Shown: positions 41,944 to 56,062 of the stretch, piece after piece
Layout of the letters: each line of letters begins with the position of its first letter
Numbering within the stretch: position 1 is the stretch's first letter
DNA from: Diploscapter coronatus
Taxonomy: Eukaryota; Nematoda; Chromadorea; Rhabditida; Rhabditidae
DNA: 64,000 bases
Assembly (NCBI GenBank): GCA_964036155.1
Contig: OZ038423.1
Span: forward strand, 38,951,249 to 39,015,248
Reading direction: 5' to 3'
Position numbers and translations under genes: made by a program
Notes under the pieces: model-generated
Database searches by the model: none
Told to the model about the DNA's origin: nothing
What the model saw: the letters and a program-made list of their open reading frames with translations, nothing else

Positions 41944-44198
41944 CTATTTGTTTTTGTATCGTTCGATGCCTTTCGAGCTCATCACACAGATATGGTTGAG
42001 GTCTCGGAATTTTTGGTTATAGTCCAATCCATAGCCAACGATGAACTGCAGGTTTTATTTTTAATTTCCATACAAGTTTGATTTTTGATCAACTATTTTC
42101 AGTTTTTAATGTTTAATGCCTCTCAAGTCAAAGCATGTTTACTGCTATAATTATCTTTTCTAAAGGTCAAAAACTCGGCCTCCTGTATTTGTCAACAGAT
42201 AGAGAGAGACTATGGAGCGTAGGAAATGAAGAGAAATATGAAAAACCGTTGACAGATATAGGAGACCTAAAAATTCAACTAACTTTATCTGGAATCCTGA
42301 AGGCGACGAAGTTTTCCGGCACCTGGATCATCCTCGGCACGCGCTTCGACACCAACAAGGCCGTCCACGACTGTTTCACGCCTGAAATTTTCATAAAAAT
42401 TCTTTTTAACTATTTCAAATTTTTAGCAATGAAAATACCCCCGAAGGATCGATTTTTCTGACTTAAATAAATCTTTTTGAAGCATCATTTTATCATCTAT
42501 GATAAAATAGTTGCGGAAGTTAGCATTTTTCAATTGTAAAATTTACAGCTTTTCTTGAAAATTCATCTTTTCTATGACTCTATCAACTCTTTTTGTCTTC
42601 TAAAAATTATATTTTTCAAATTATTCAAATCTAAAGATCCTATCAAAAACCATCTTTTCCATATCTCAATTTTTGTCCCCTTATCGTTCCCGCCCTCTTT
42701 TTCTTTTCCCATGCTATTTTCCAAAAAAAAAAGTGAAAACTATATGGGTCATTTTTTAAGATCTGAAATTTTTTTTAAATGACCATTTTCCTTCAAAGTG
42801 TGTAGGAGTTTAGCCATGGTCTGTCCAGAATCGACAATGTCGTCGACGACGAGCACGTTCTTGCCGCGCAGCTCCTCCAGATTCGCCAAGCCCATTATCT
42901 GGAAATTTTTTTAATTTTTTTATGTCATATTTTATTTTTAGGCTTATCAAATCTTAATTTCAATGTCAGGCAATCGTAACGAGATGAACATCAACCTGAT
43001 TATAGTCTTTCTGAAATATCTTTCAAAAAAGGACCAAGAAATGATAGTGACTTCTAAAGCCCCACTAATCGCATAGAGAAAAACCAAAGTAATTTCAATC
43101 AAACTATCGTATTTTTGAGACATTTTTCGGCCATCATCAGGAAAGGATAAAATCTATTAAACTCCAAAAGCATCTTTCACATAAGATTGGAAAAATATTT
43201 TCAATTGAATGTTATTTTTTAAACGGACCTGAATCATTCCAGTGGAGGACTGATCCTCGTAACTCTTGACTCGAATGAAATCGACGGTCATCGGCTCAGG
43301 ACACGAGTAACGGGCGCTCGATAGTTCGTCCACCTGAGATAGTTGTTCTTCGACTTTTTTAACAAATCATAAGCTATGCTATTTATTATAAATAAACAGC
43401 AGGGATAGCTCTGTAAATACTCGGGGTAATTTCGATTTATCGTAAAAGATTACTGAAACTTGCAAAGTCTCAATTTAAGTGCAATTTTGAGGTCTTTAAT
43501 GAAGTAGAAAGAGAACATTATATTCTATGGAAAAATGGCCTATTGTAGTATTTGCTCGATTTTTTCCTTTCTCCATACTATTTCTCAGAAATCGAGCGAA
43601 TACTGTAGAGGGTGCGGGTGAATGTAGGGCAAATATACTACAATAGGCCAAAAATGTCCGTTTGATTTTTCTTGAAACCTACCAGCGCCGTGAAGAATTT
43701 GTAGGATCCCTTGAGGACGCACAACAAAGCGAGTTGTTCATTGCCGATAACTTCATGGATGTCTGAATTTAAAAACAGACTTTCAAAATTCAACCCGCAA
43801 AAAGTAGTATTAATCATGTTGAGAGAAAAAGAGCGTCTTTTTTTCTTTCTTGAAAAGGCGCACTATTTTCTGTGGATCGAGTTTTGAGAAGCCTGATTAC
43901 AAATATCAAAAGTTTGACCTTTTTCATTAGCGTGTTTCAAAATTGATCTAATTCTCAGAAAATGATTTTAGAAGTACAAAATTCTCACCTTTAGCCAACC
44001 GCCTGACCCTGTCTCGGATCATACCCTCCGGGATGATGACTGACTTCAGATCGCCGTCGTAGCAGCGAGGAATGTCGAACGCGCCAACCGGCAGCTGAAA
44101 TTTCGAGTTTTTGAAAAACAAAAACTAGCTTTTTAAGTTAGTATTGTTTAAAAATTAACCTCAAAATCATCCGGAATATCGATGTTCTCCTGGGCCAT
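41944..44198 (-). CDS. hprt-1: hypoxanthine-guanine phosphoribosyltransferase
   Basis: Seven exons (44198-44160, 44094-43989, 43762-43683, 43333-43229, 42898-42784, 42381-42284, 42045-41944) give 214 residues, the usual HPRT length. It converts hypoxanthine or guanine plus PRPP to IMP or GMP in cytosolic purine salvage. Visible landmarks are [16 protein letters not shown], the [11 protein letters not shown] loop, the PRPP-binding signature [14 protein letters not shown] at 125-138, [11 protein letters not shown], and the C-terminal [20 protein letters not shown] with NHICVM. The catalytic aspartate is in the DDIVDSG segment. One donor (GTCATTT after 42784) is weak but required by phase. The intron at 43334-43682 and the one at 43763-43988 are each filled mainly by a MITE. 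An AG lies four bases before the ATG. Identity is secure. Confidence 0.96.
43536..43650. mobile_element. 115-bp foldback element in an HPRT intron
   Basis: TGGCCTATTGTAGTATTTGC pairs with the right-end complement ATACTACAATAGGCCA. It makes up about a third of the 349-bp intron. No target duplication noted. Confidence 0.7.
43776..43895. mobile_element. hAT-like MITE, family B copy 3
   Basis: Starts CAGACTTTCAAAATTC...CCCGCAAAAAGTAGT and ends CGAGTTTTGAGAAGCCTG. The 8-bp flanks TTTAAAAA and ATTACAAA match at six positions. It sits only 13 bases from the acceptor of HPRT exon 43762-43683 and makes up about half of the 226-bp intron. Confidence 0.8.
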
Positions 44199-45502
44199 AT
44201 CCTGGAACTTTTAAAAATAGTTTTGGATTTAACAAGTCTTGAAGGTTAAATATCGGCGGCCGGGTCAGGGATCGGAGAGGAAAAACCCTGATAAAACTCC
44301 AACTTTGAAACGTAGCAAAATCGCTCAATAAACAAAATCTCCTGCGCTAATGAGAAAGACAGGTTTTCAAATTTGTATGATGATACGCCTTCGAAAAAAA
44401 ATCGCAGACAAAGATCCCGATCAAATTCCAAAAGATTTGAAAGATAGACGAGAAAAAATCGTTGTTTTTTTCGCAAATGATCGATTGAAAAAAAAGCCAG
44501 ACATTTACTGTTTTTCTTTCCATTCGACCATCTCATAGTCTCTTTCTCACCCTCTTATCTCTATTATCTTTTCCTCTCTTAAATTTCCCTACTCTCTTCC
44601 CCCGATTTTTTTTCTACGTTTAGAGTACAGAAATTGTAAACAGTGGTTTGATAAGATTCTCTTCTCTTAATGTATTTTTAGGAGGCGTAGCCTAATTTTC
44701 AAGCCCCGACTTTAAAATATTGATTTTTGATTAACAACCTTCAGGCATCCACCGTTGCTCATCCCGGAAAAATCCCGACCAAAAATTTCTGTTCTCAGAA
44801 ATTTGGATCTGAAAAACTCGAATTAAAAATTCGAAAATATGAGCCATTCAGCTAGCAATAGATATGTTCTAGCGTAGAGCACACATAGATCTTGAAAAAA
44901 TAAACAATAAAAATTTCGACTTTATTTAGAATTTTCAAAAATCAACGAAAAAGTTTAACAAGAGGAGAGTTTTGAGTTGAAATTTTCAGAGAATGAATTT
45001 TCAAGAGGAAAACAAAAAAATGTTTATAAGCCTGACCTCCATCATTCTATCAAAACGAAAGGAGACAAAGAACAAAAGTTTCAGACATTTGCAATGGCAA
45101 AAGAGCAAAGAAAAAACAACTTTAAACTTTTCCCTGAAAAAAACGTGGCTCTTCTGAAAAGCAGTCATGTAAAAATTCTCCTTTTCATTGATAAAATGAG
45201 TTCTTTTCAGCTTCAAACTCTGCATAAAGAATGATCAAAAACGAGATTAATAATACTCTCCTGACCAGAAAATGTCATGGACTGCACCGAAAAATTATCT
45301 CAAACGGATGTTTTCTTCCTATCCTTCAACATAAGAATATTTTGGTGCAGTTTTAACACTCTGGCCAAAGCAATGATAAAAATTTGGGTCCGTCTTGATA
45401 ACAAATCAACTAGAAAATTCCGTAGTTTCAGCGAAAACTCAAACATTTCAAAGATTTTCCAAAATAGATTTTCAGAAAATCGATAAAGGTTATCGTATCC
45501 CT
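44199..45502. other. intergenic between RIOK2 and HPRT
   Basis: Both neighbours are on the minus strand, 1.3 kb apart, too far for a typical compact nematode operon. Open frames at 44246-44540 and 44977-45234 overlap on both strands without bias and are not called. The HPRT promoter should lie in the left part. Confidence 0.55.
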
Positions 45503-49894
<4,392 letters not shown>

Positions 49895-50351
49895 TTCTTA
49901 AAAATAAAATTAAGCAAAATCCAAAAAGGAGAAAAAAATCAAGGAATCTTGGCGCAACTCGGATAAGCCTTTGGCGCAACGAGTAAATGAATGCATTGGT
50001 GCAAGTGTTATTTTCTGCATCAAGCGTTTTATTTTAATTATTCTTATTTTAAAAAATTAATTCTATTATTTTTTCATTAAATTTTCTTCCTCTACCTAGT
50101 AAATCTCGGAATCTCTACACCCAAATTCCAACAGTCCAAAATTATTTATCCTCATTCTTTCAGAATTTTTGAAAAAAAATTATTTTTTCAGGGATTATTG
50201 CCTGCAGTGGCTGATAGCTATTCTTTTGATCTCTAAATCCTGGAATTCTAATTTAAAATAACAACTATTCGCTCGCTCAAATAGAAATCTCGTCAAATTA
50301 TTATTTAGATTTTTTGTTGAAATCTTTTTTAAAGATTATTTTTTACAGACG
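49895..50351. promoter_or_regulatory. 457-bp divergent spacer, RIOK2 and the small membrane gene
   Basis: The two genes start back to back, so the promoters of both must fit here or overlap. A decayed exon copy occupies 50180-50251. No promoter motif can be named. Confidence 0.5.
50180..50251 (+). pseudogene. decayed duplicate of the downstream gene's first exon
   Basis: An ATTATTTTTTCAG acceptor is followed by a frame reading YCLQWLIAILLISKSW. The true exon at 50352 reads YCLQWMIPVLLIPKHW after ATTATTTTTTACAG. The two DNA segments agree at about two-thirds of positions over ~50 bases and the acceptor is copied as well. The copy has lost the ATG, reaches a stop shortly after, and has no matching donor. 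Confidence 0.75.
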
Positions 50352-51110
50352 ATGTATTGTCTCCAGTGGATGATACCTGTTCTCCTCATCCCCAAGCACT
50401 GGCTTCACCCGATTTTCCTCATCGAGCAGGCCCTATTCATATGGATCTACATCATCGACTTTTTCATCGAGAGGAAGTTAGCTTTTTTTTTAATTTCTAA
50501 TTCTTATCATTCTAAAATATAAAATCATCAAATACCAATGTTGTGTTTCAATAAATTTCAAATAAACATGCGACTTCCACATTTTGATAATAGTTTAAGT
50601 TATGCTAGGTTTCAAAGATCGTTCAAATTAAAATGGAAATTGCAAAATTCAATTCCATTAATCGCTGATAACGATAAAGAACTAATTTCCCAGTTTATTA
50701 TTATTTTTTAAATTCAGACCATGTCACATCTGTTCGGCGATTTTCATCATCGCGTTGGCACTGATCTGCTATTCCGACACGGATGCGTGCATCTTCTGGC
50801 CGACCTGCACGACGAGGAATGACGGACAGGTTCAGTTTTTAGGAATAATTCTTGTATGGCTATTTGGAGACATCAAGCCATGCGAAATGGGGTAAGAGAT
50901 GGTAGGGAAAACGATTCTTTTCTCACATTATTTCGCATGGCCTGAGATTTTCAAGTTACTGTCTTACTTTTTTATTGTCGATTTTCACTGAAATATTAAG
51001 GAGTTAGATAGTGAGTTGCTGATAATTGCACATAATTTCGTCGTAAGATAGGGAATTTTCAGGTGTGCAACTACGTCTACAAGAACGAGTACGAGAACGA
51101 TGGACGATAG
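50352..51110 (+). CDS. 94-aa cysteine-containing membrane protein, unknown
   Basis: Three exons (50352-50476, 50718-50829, 51063-51110) join in frame to 94 residues ending in KNEYENDGR. The codons are GC-rich like those of the established genes, and both introns have clean TTCAG acceptors, so I believe it is real. Two hydrophobic stretches are visible: about residues 7-38, probably one or two helices (MIPVLLIPKHW, then FLIEQALFIWIYIIDFFI), and 46-58 (SAIFIIALALICY). KPCHIC lies between them, and a C-terminal tail contains CIFWPTC and VCNYVY. The cysteines suggest disulphides or metal binding on one face. I do not recognise the family. An AG lies three bases before the ATG. A further upstream exon cannot be excluded. 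Confidence 0.7.
50870..50944. mobile_element. 75-bp foldback element with GCCATGCGAAAT ends
   Basis: AAGCCATGCGAAATGG pairs with ATTATTTCGCATGGCC at the right. It lies in the 233-bp intron 50830-51062 of the small membrane gene. Confidence 0.6.
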
Positions 51111-52143
51111 AACGATCAAACGTGCACAAGGTGGGATTGTTTTACTATCTTTAAATGTATCTTATTATTTATATGAAAAGTTAGCCCATTTTTAATGAAA
51201 ATTCGCATAGTTCGGGTTGGAAGAAAATGAATCAAATTTCGAATTTATAAATAATGAAATTCTCTAGAAGGCATACAAATATGATTATTTTGTAATTTCA
51301 AACAATCCTGCTCGTCCAGTGATTCCTCGATACAATTTTTATTTATCTATTATTTTGAAACGTAAGTTCTTTTTCAGATTTCAACAGAAAGCAGATTCGA
51401 GCTTTCTCCACCTTACTTATTTCGTCTTCTCCCAACTATGAATCAATCAGTGTCTTCGAGTGCTCAAGTCAACGACATAACCAACGGGTTTTATATTTCG
51501 AATCGTATGAGTTTCCAGATCTTTAATTTTATTAAAGAGATGGAATATCTTCTAATCTTTTACCTCGAATAGAAGTCCCTATTTTATAATGATCTAAATA
51601 TATTAGACCCGGGGCTTCTATTAGAGGCTACTGTATTTTAAGTGCTCTTATATTCATCTATCATCGACCGTTGAATGGGTTTTGCAATGCAATTATCTGT
51701 GATCATCGCCAGATCTTCTTCAGACTTTGGACTTTCTCACTGCAACTGCGGTGCGATAGCCAAATTTAAAAATCCCAAACCTGCGAATCCTTGATTGTAT
51801 TTTCGGGATAAAACCTATCGTAATCCAATTTAGAAGAACCTTCTACCTTCTTTAGCACTTCCTAATACTTTAACCCTCAATTCTAACTCCTAATCTCATT
51901 TTGAGCTTCATTAGTCAATTAAATTTATGCTAATTACCCCCAATTATGGAATTAGTTGGGGAATTATCTTTCTTTTCTAATCGGCATTAACGGTTCTTTT
52001 TTTGTATTTGTGATTTTTCCACTCATTTATTTGTGAATAAAATTCTCACGGAAGAAAACTCAACAATTCAAATTTCAACAACGAGAAGAAAACGCTGAAA
52101 ATCAACAATCTGTCTATCTAAAAGTCAAGGTTTTCTTGGGAAG
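51111..52143. other. convergent spacer between the small membrane gene and AATF
   Basis: No gene supported. It ends with overlapping poly(A) signals for both strands at 52026-52041. Confidence 0.55.
52026..52041. terminator. bidirectional poly(A) signal
   Basis: TTTATTTGTGAATAAA reads AATAAA on both strands. The minus copy lies about 115 nt beyond the AATF stop, a normal distance. The plus copy is about 920 nt beyond the small membrane gene's stop, so its use there is less certain. Confidence 0.5.
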
Positions 52144-55100
52144 TTAGGTAAAAAGCGACTTGAACAGCTCGTTTCTGCTTTCGTGCGTCCACTCTACCTG
52201 TTCGGGCTGTGCGGGATGGAAGCTGATGAGTTTGGGGATGGGCACGTACTTGATCCTCTTATCCTTAGAAGCGGCATACTCGTAGTGTTTCTTTTTCGAC
52301 CTTCGCGCTTGAAGCTCTTTCATGTCGATGAAGTTTCTGAAATTTTGAATTTTGTATCCTCAATTATATTCCCCTTGAAAATGTTGGCTCATAAAATTAA
52401 AAGAAATTCCAAAGCAGAAACATTGCCTGAAAAACCTGTTAATGCCATGAAATTTTAAAACTTATTCATCTCATTTTTAGTGTAAACGTACATATGCTCC
52501 AATCGAAATAGTTATGAAAATCACTGCAGTGCTTTAAAGTTTAAAATCTATTTATTTTTCCTTTCAAAAAATTCCAAAATTTACCTTGACATCGCGATAG
52601 CGTCATTGGACGAGTTAGACGTCTTCTTTTCAATGAACTCTTTGAGGAGAATCTAAAAAAAAAACTTTCCTTTTTCTTCCAGAAAGATACAAATACTGTA
52701 AAAATAAATCATTTTTTCCTAGCATTGTTCTCTATATGGAAGGATCTACTACTAGATAAGAAAAGACATTTAAGAAACCTGATGAGGCCTCAAAGTTTTT
52801 GCACACTCCCATATTAAACATGAGCGAAAAGAAAAGTGAGAAAAACTCGCTGTCATGTTTAACATGAGAGTGTGCAAAACTTTAAGGCCCGAACCTGATA
52901 GAAATCAGTATCGTCGAAAATCTCAACGTCCTGATCGGCCTCTGGATCCGCACCAATTCGATCGCCCTCGCATTTCTTCGTCTGCGTTTTCTTCAGAAGA
53001 CGGCCCTTGTCGGAGAGAATCTGAACCTTTTTCATAATCTTTCAGATAAGTTTCAAACTTAAAGTATTAAAAGTTTAAAAGTGCACCTTAATGAACGAGT
53101 TGTTGAGACATTATTTAAAACAAACAGAAAATTGAAACTAACTCTCCAATAAGTTTCAATTTTCTTGCATATTAGTTTCAGATAACTTGTTTGATTGGAT
53201 CGATGGCGATTTTTGATAATAACAATTTGAAAAAATCGAAATAATCTAAAGAAGAGTCCGAATAAATTTTAGATAAGTTTTACGAAAGATAATCTACAAT
53301 TTTGCAAATCTTTTTGCGATATCTTGCTTGTTGCATACAAATTTTCTAAAAATGATTCAAATAAATTTCGTTCAACTACATAAACTTCAAGACAACCATT
53401 TGATTAAAAGAATCAAACGCTTGTGAATTAGGAAATGTATATTTCTAAATCCCTACATTATCCAGCTGTTTGTGGATTTCGCCCTCGAAAACGCTGAAGT
53501 CTTTTGTCGACGATTTTGAGGTGATCATCTTCGTTCTCGAATGCCATTTGGAGAGGGTTGACTTTCTGAAAATTAAAAATAAAATAGAACAAATACGAAT
53601 CTTTAAATAAAACAAGACCAAAAATAAATGAAAATAAATTTCACAAATACCTCAATTTATCGATGGCCTCATCAATTTCAGTCAACTTCTTCTCAGATTC
53701 TGCGACTTTCCTGCCGCTATTCCGAGGCTTTTCAGCTTCGTCACTAAAATAAATAAATGTTTCAAAGAAAGTCATGAAAAACTTATCATTTTAGGAAAGT
53801 TTACTAGTTTTTCTCTAGAAGATATGAATATTCTAATTTCTAAGTGCTCACCTTTCTTCGCCTTCCTCATCGCTATCGTAATCCTCTTCGCCGTCTTCCG
53901 AATCTCCTTCTTCATCGACGTCGTCGTTCTCGTCATCACTGCTCGGAATTTCCTCGTCGTCAGAATCCTGAACAGTCCCTTTGTCCAGACAGGATTTCGT
54001 CATGGCCGCCCCATCCAACAACTCCTCTTGACACTCCATCAGCACTGCCACGAGAGCGTTCAGGTCTTTGATCACTGAAGATCATCGTTTTATAAAGATT
54101 TCAGTGCCCGGATCCAAAAAACTCGGAACCCCGAAACCTTTCTATAGGAAGGGCTCTGAGTTTCGTGGATCCAGGCAGATTTTTCCTATCTCACTATCTT
54201 AGGCTAAAATGTGTTGAATTTGCACGTTTTTCTCTACCAACTTTGAAAACTATCCTAAAAATTCTCACATTTCTTGGAATTCTCCTTGGCCGATGGGGTT
54301 GCCTGTTTTCTCAGGTCCTGTTCCAATTGGCCTCTCGGTAATTGGTTGGCGAATTTGAGCAAGGAGTGGATTTTGATGTTCGAATAAAGTAGCTGCTCCC
54401 AGATGCGCTGCTGTTCTTGTACTGATTTGGCTGAAATTGTTCAACTTTCATTTTCCTACTTATTTAAAAAATCTTCCAATTTGTTTACAATTAGAGAAAG
54501 GTATTTTTCTACTTTTTTCCAAAATTTTTTCAAAATTCAAAACTCCCACCTTTTTTCTGCTCCTTTTCCTGATCGGGGTTCGACGTCATTTGGATTTTGC
54601 TATTTTCTTCTTTCTTTTCAACCTGCTGAAATTTAAAACTCAAAACTTTCAGAAAATCATTATATCTACAATGGAAATTCAAATTGATGCTCCTAGGCAA
54701 AATGCAGTAATTTAGTAAGGAATTTGAAGAATACCTGGTCATCGATATCTTGTTCGTCTCCCGAGTTCTGCTTCGATCCGCTTTCGAAATCCTCCTCTCC
54801 TTCCATCGATAAATCTTCGTCATTCTCATTCTCGTTTCCATCCGATTCCGTTCCGTCTTCAGCTTCTTCCTGGCCACTTTTAGAGTCTTCATCAGAGCCT
54901 GAAATTTTTAAAATTTCAATTCGAAAAACTCGTAGGAATTCAAGGAAAAACGCGAAATGCGCTACTTTTTGAAACATAGAAAAACATACTATTTTCGTGA
55001 GACTAAAGACTATTACAGCAGAGCAAATTGGTAAGATACTGAGGAAAAATAGAATTCATTCTTCTATCAATTTTTCAAAAATAATTTTCTTGAAAGATGC

Positions 55101-55610
55101 AATTTAAAATTCTCACCGCTCTCCAACCCCTCTTCGTCTTCATGTTCACTGTCACTTTTCGCATTGTCCGACCCACCATCCGCCAGGCCCGTCATTTCGG
55201 AGTTCGATTCGAAGAATTTGGACCTAAAAATTTGTAGAAATTATTCTTTACTTAATTTTTTGTTTAATTTTAACATTTCTTTTTTTTAAATTTTGTGTAA
55301 AAACATTTTTAAACTACCTATCGACCCGCTCGCCTCCGTATTTCTCGTCTTCGTCCAAAATCGCCGGCTTCAGAATTCGCCTTCGACTCGACGTCGAATT
55401 CAGCAGGGCTTCATCCTCGTCGACGGCAGATTTTGGCACCAAATTTGTGCCTGAAAATATTTTTGATAAAATTTTTAAAAAATCATTAAAAAAATAAGAT
55501 GGATTTTAAATGAATTAAAGGCAGAAAATCCGACCTTCCCCGGTATCTTCCAAATCAGGCAAAGCCGGCGCGGGCTCCGACAAACTCGCCAATTGCTCGA
55601 GAAGAGACAT
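52144..55610 (-). CDS. AATF/Che-1 (Traube) family nucleolar protein
   Basis: Twelve exons (55610-55535, 55450-55318, 55223-55117, 54898-54735, 54625-54550, 54431-54270, 54074-53852, 53743-53651, 53565-53457, 53020-52895, 52652-52585, 52336-52144) give 509 residues. The first third is strongly acidic (runs of D/E/S), then comes VQEQQRIWEQLLYSNIKIHS, a helical AATF block. A second acidic tract follows. The conserved core has RKSTLSKWHSRTKM and ILSDKGRLLKKTQTKK, then IFDDTDFYQILLKEFIEKK. The C-terminal TRAUB domain ends in YVPIPKLISFHPAQ and ELFKSLF. In other animals it is a nucleolar component of small-subunit rRNA processing and a transcription cofactor. The donor after 52895 sits inside the target duplication of a MITE. 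The start follows TTTTTCAG by six bases. Confidence 0.94.
52784..52891. mobile_element. 108-bp hAT-like MITE at an AATF splice donor
   Basis: Imperfect terminal inverted repeats of about 40 bp (left GAGGCCTCAAAG...GCACACTC; right GAGTGTGCAAAAC...AAGGCCCG). AACCTGAT is repeated exactly on both sides (52776-52783 and 52892-52899). On the minus strand that duplication reads ATCAGGTT and spans the CAG|GTT exon-intron boundary of AATF. Confidence 0.88.
54102..54180. mobile_element. 79-bp foldback element in an AATF intron
   Basis: CAGTGCCCGGATCCA...CTCGGAACCCC is mirrored by GGGCTCTGAGTTTCGTGGAT and CCAGGCAG. It fills about 40 percent of intron 54075-54269. Confidence 0.65.
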
Positions 55611-56062
55611 TTTTTCTGAAAAAGAAAAACGCATTAAAAATAAAATTGAGATTAATTTTCAGAAACGAAATTTAACTAACGAAAAAAGCCAAAATTACGC
55701 TTATTCGACGAAACGTGTGTCTTCCATTCTGGTTTTTTCTAGATCTCTCAGATTAGAAGTGTGCGCTTAAAATCGATATATCCTCTCAAAAATTCTGTCG
55801 AGAAATACCTGACAGCTAAAAATTCATAAGCTGAATTGCACTTGCCAGAAAAGATCCCAAAACTTGCACTCTTCGTGCTCGTTTTTCGAGATCTATCGAT
55901 CAGCTGATAAGGGATTTCCTTGTTTTTCTCTTTTGTTCTCTTCCTTTTCTTCGTATTTTTCAACAATGCTCAATTTTTACAGTGCACTTCTGTAAATCTT
56001 GGTGTGTCATATCGATCGATTATAGATTTTTCATCGATTTATTGATTTTCCAGATCGAAAGA
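55611..56062. promoter_or_regulatory. 452-bp divergent promoter region, AATF and WDTC1
   Basis: Two genes with broad housekeeping roles start back to back. A CGATCGATTATAG segment and several GATCTATCGATC-like stretches (55900-56040) are the most ordered sequence here. I cannot name a factor. Confidence 0.5.

Noticed and set aside
54530..54977. Long open frames on both strands overlapping AATF
   Set aside because: Shadows of the acidic repeat-like AATF exons in other frames; only the AATF frame matches the family.
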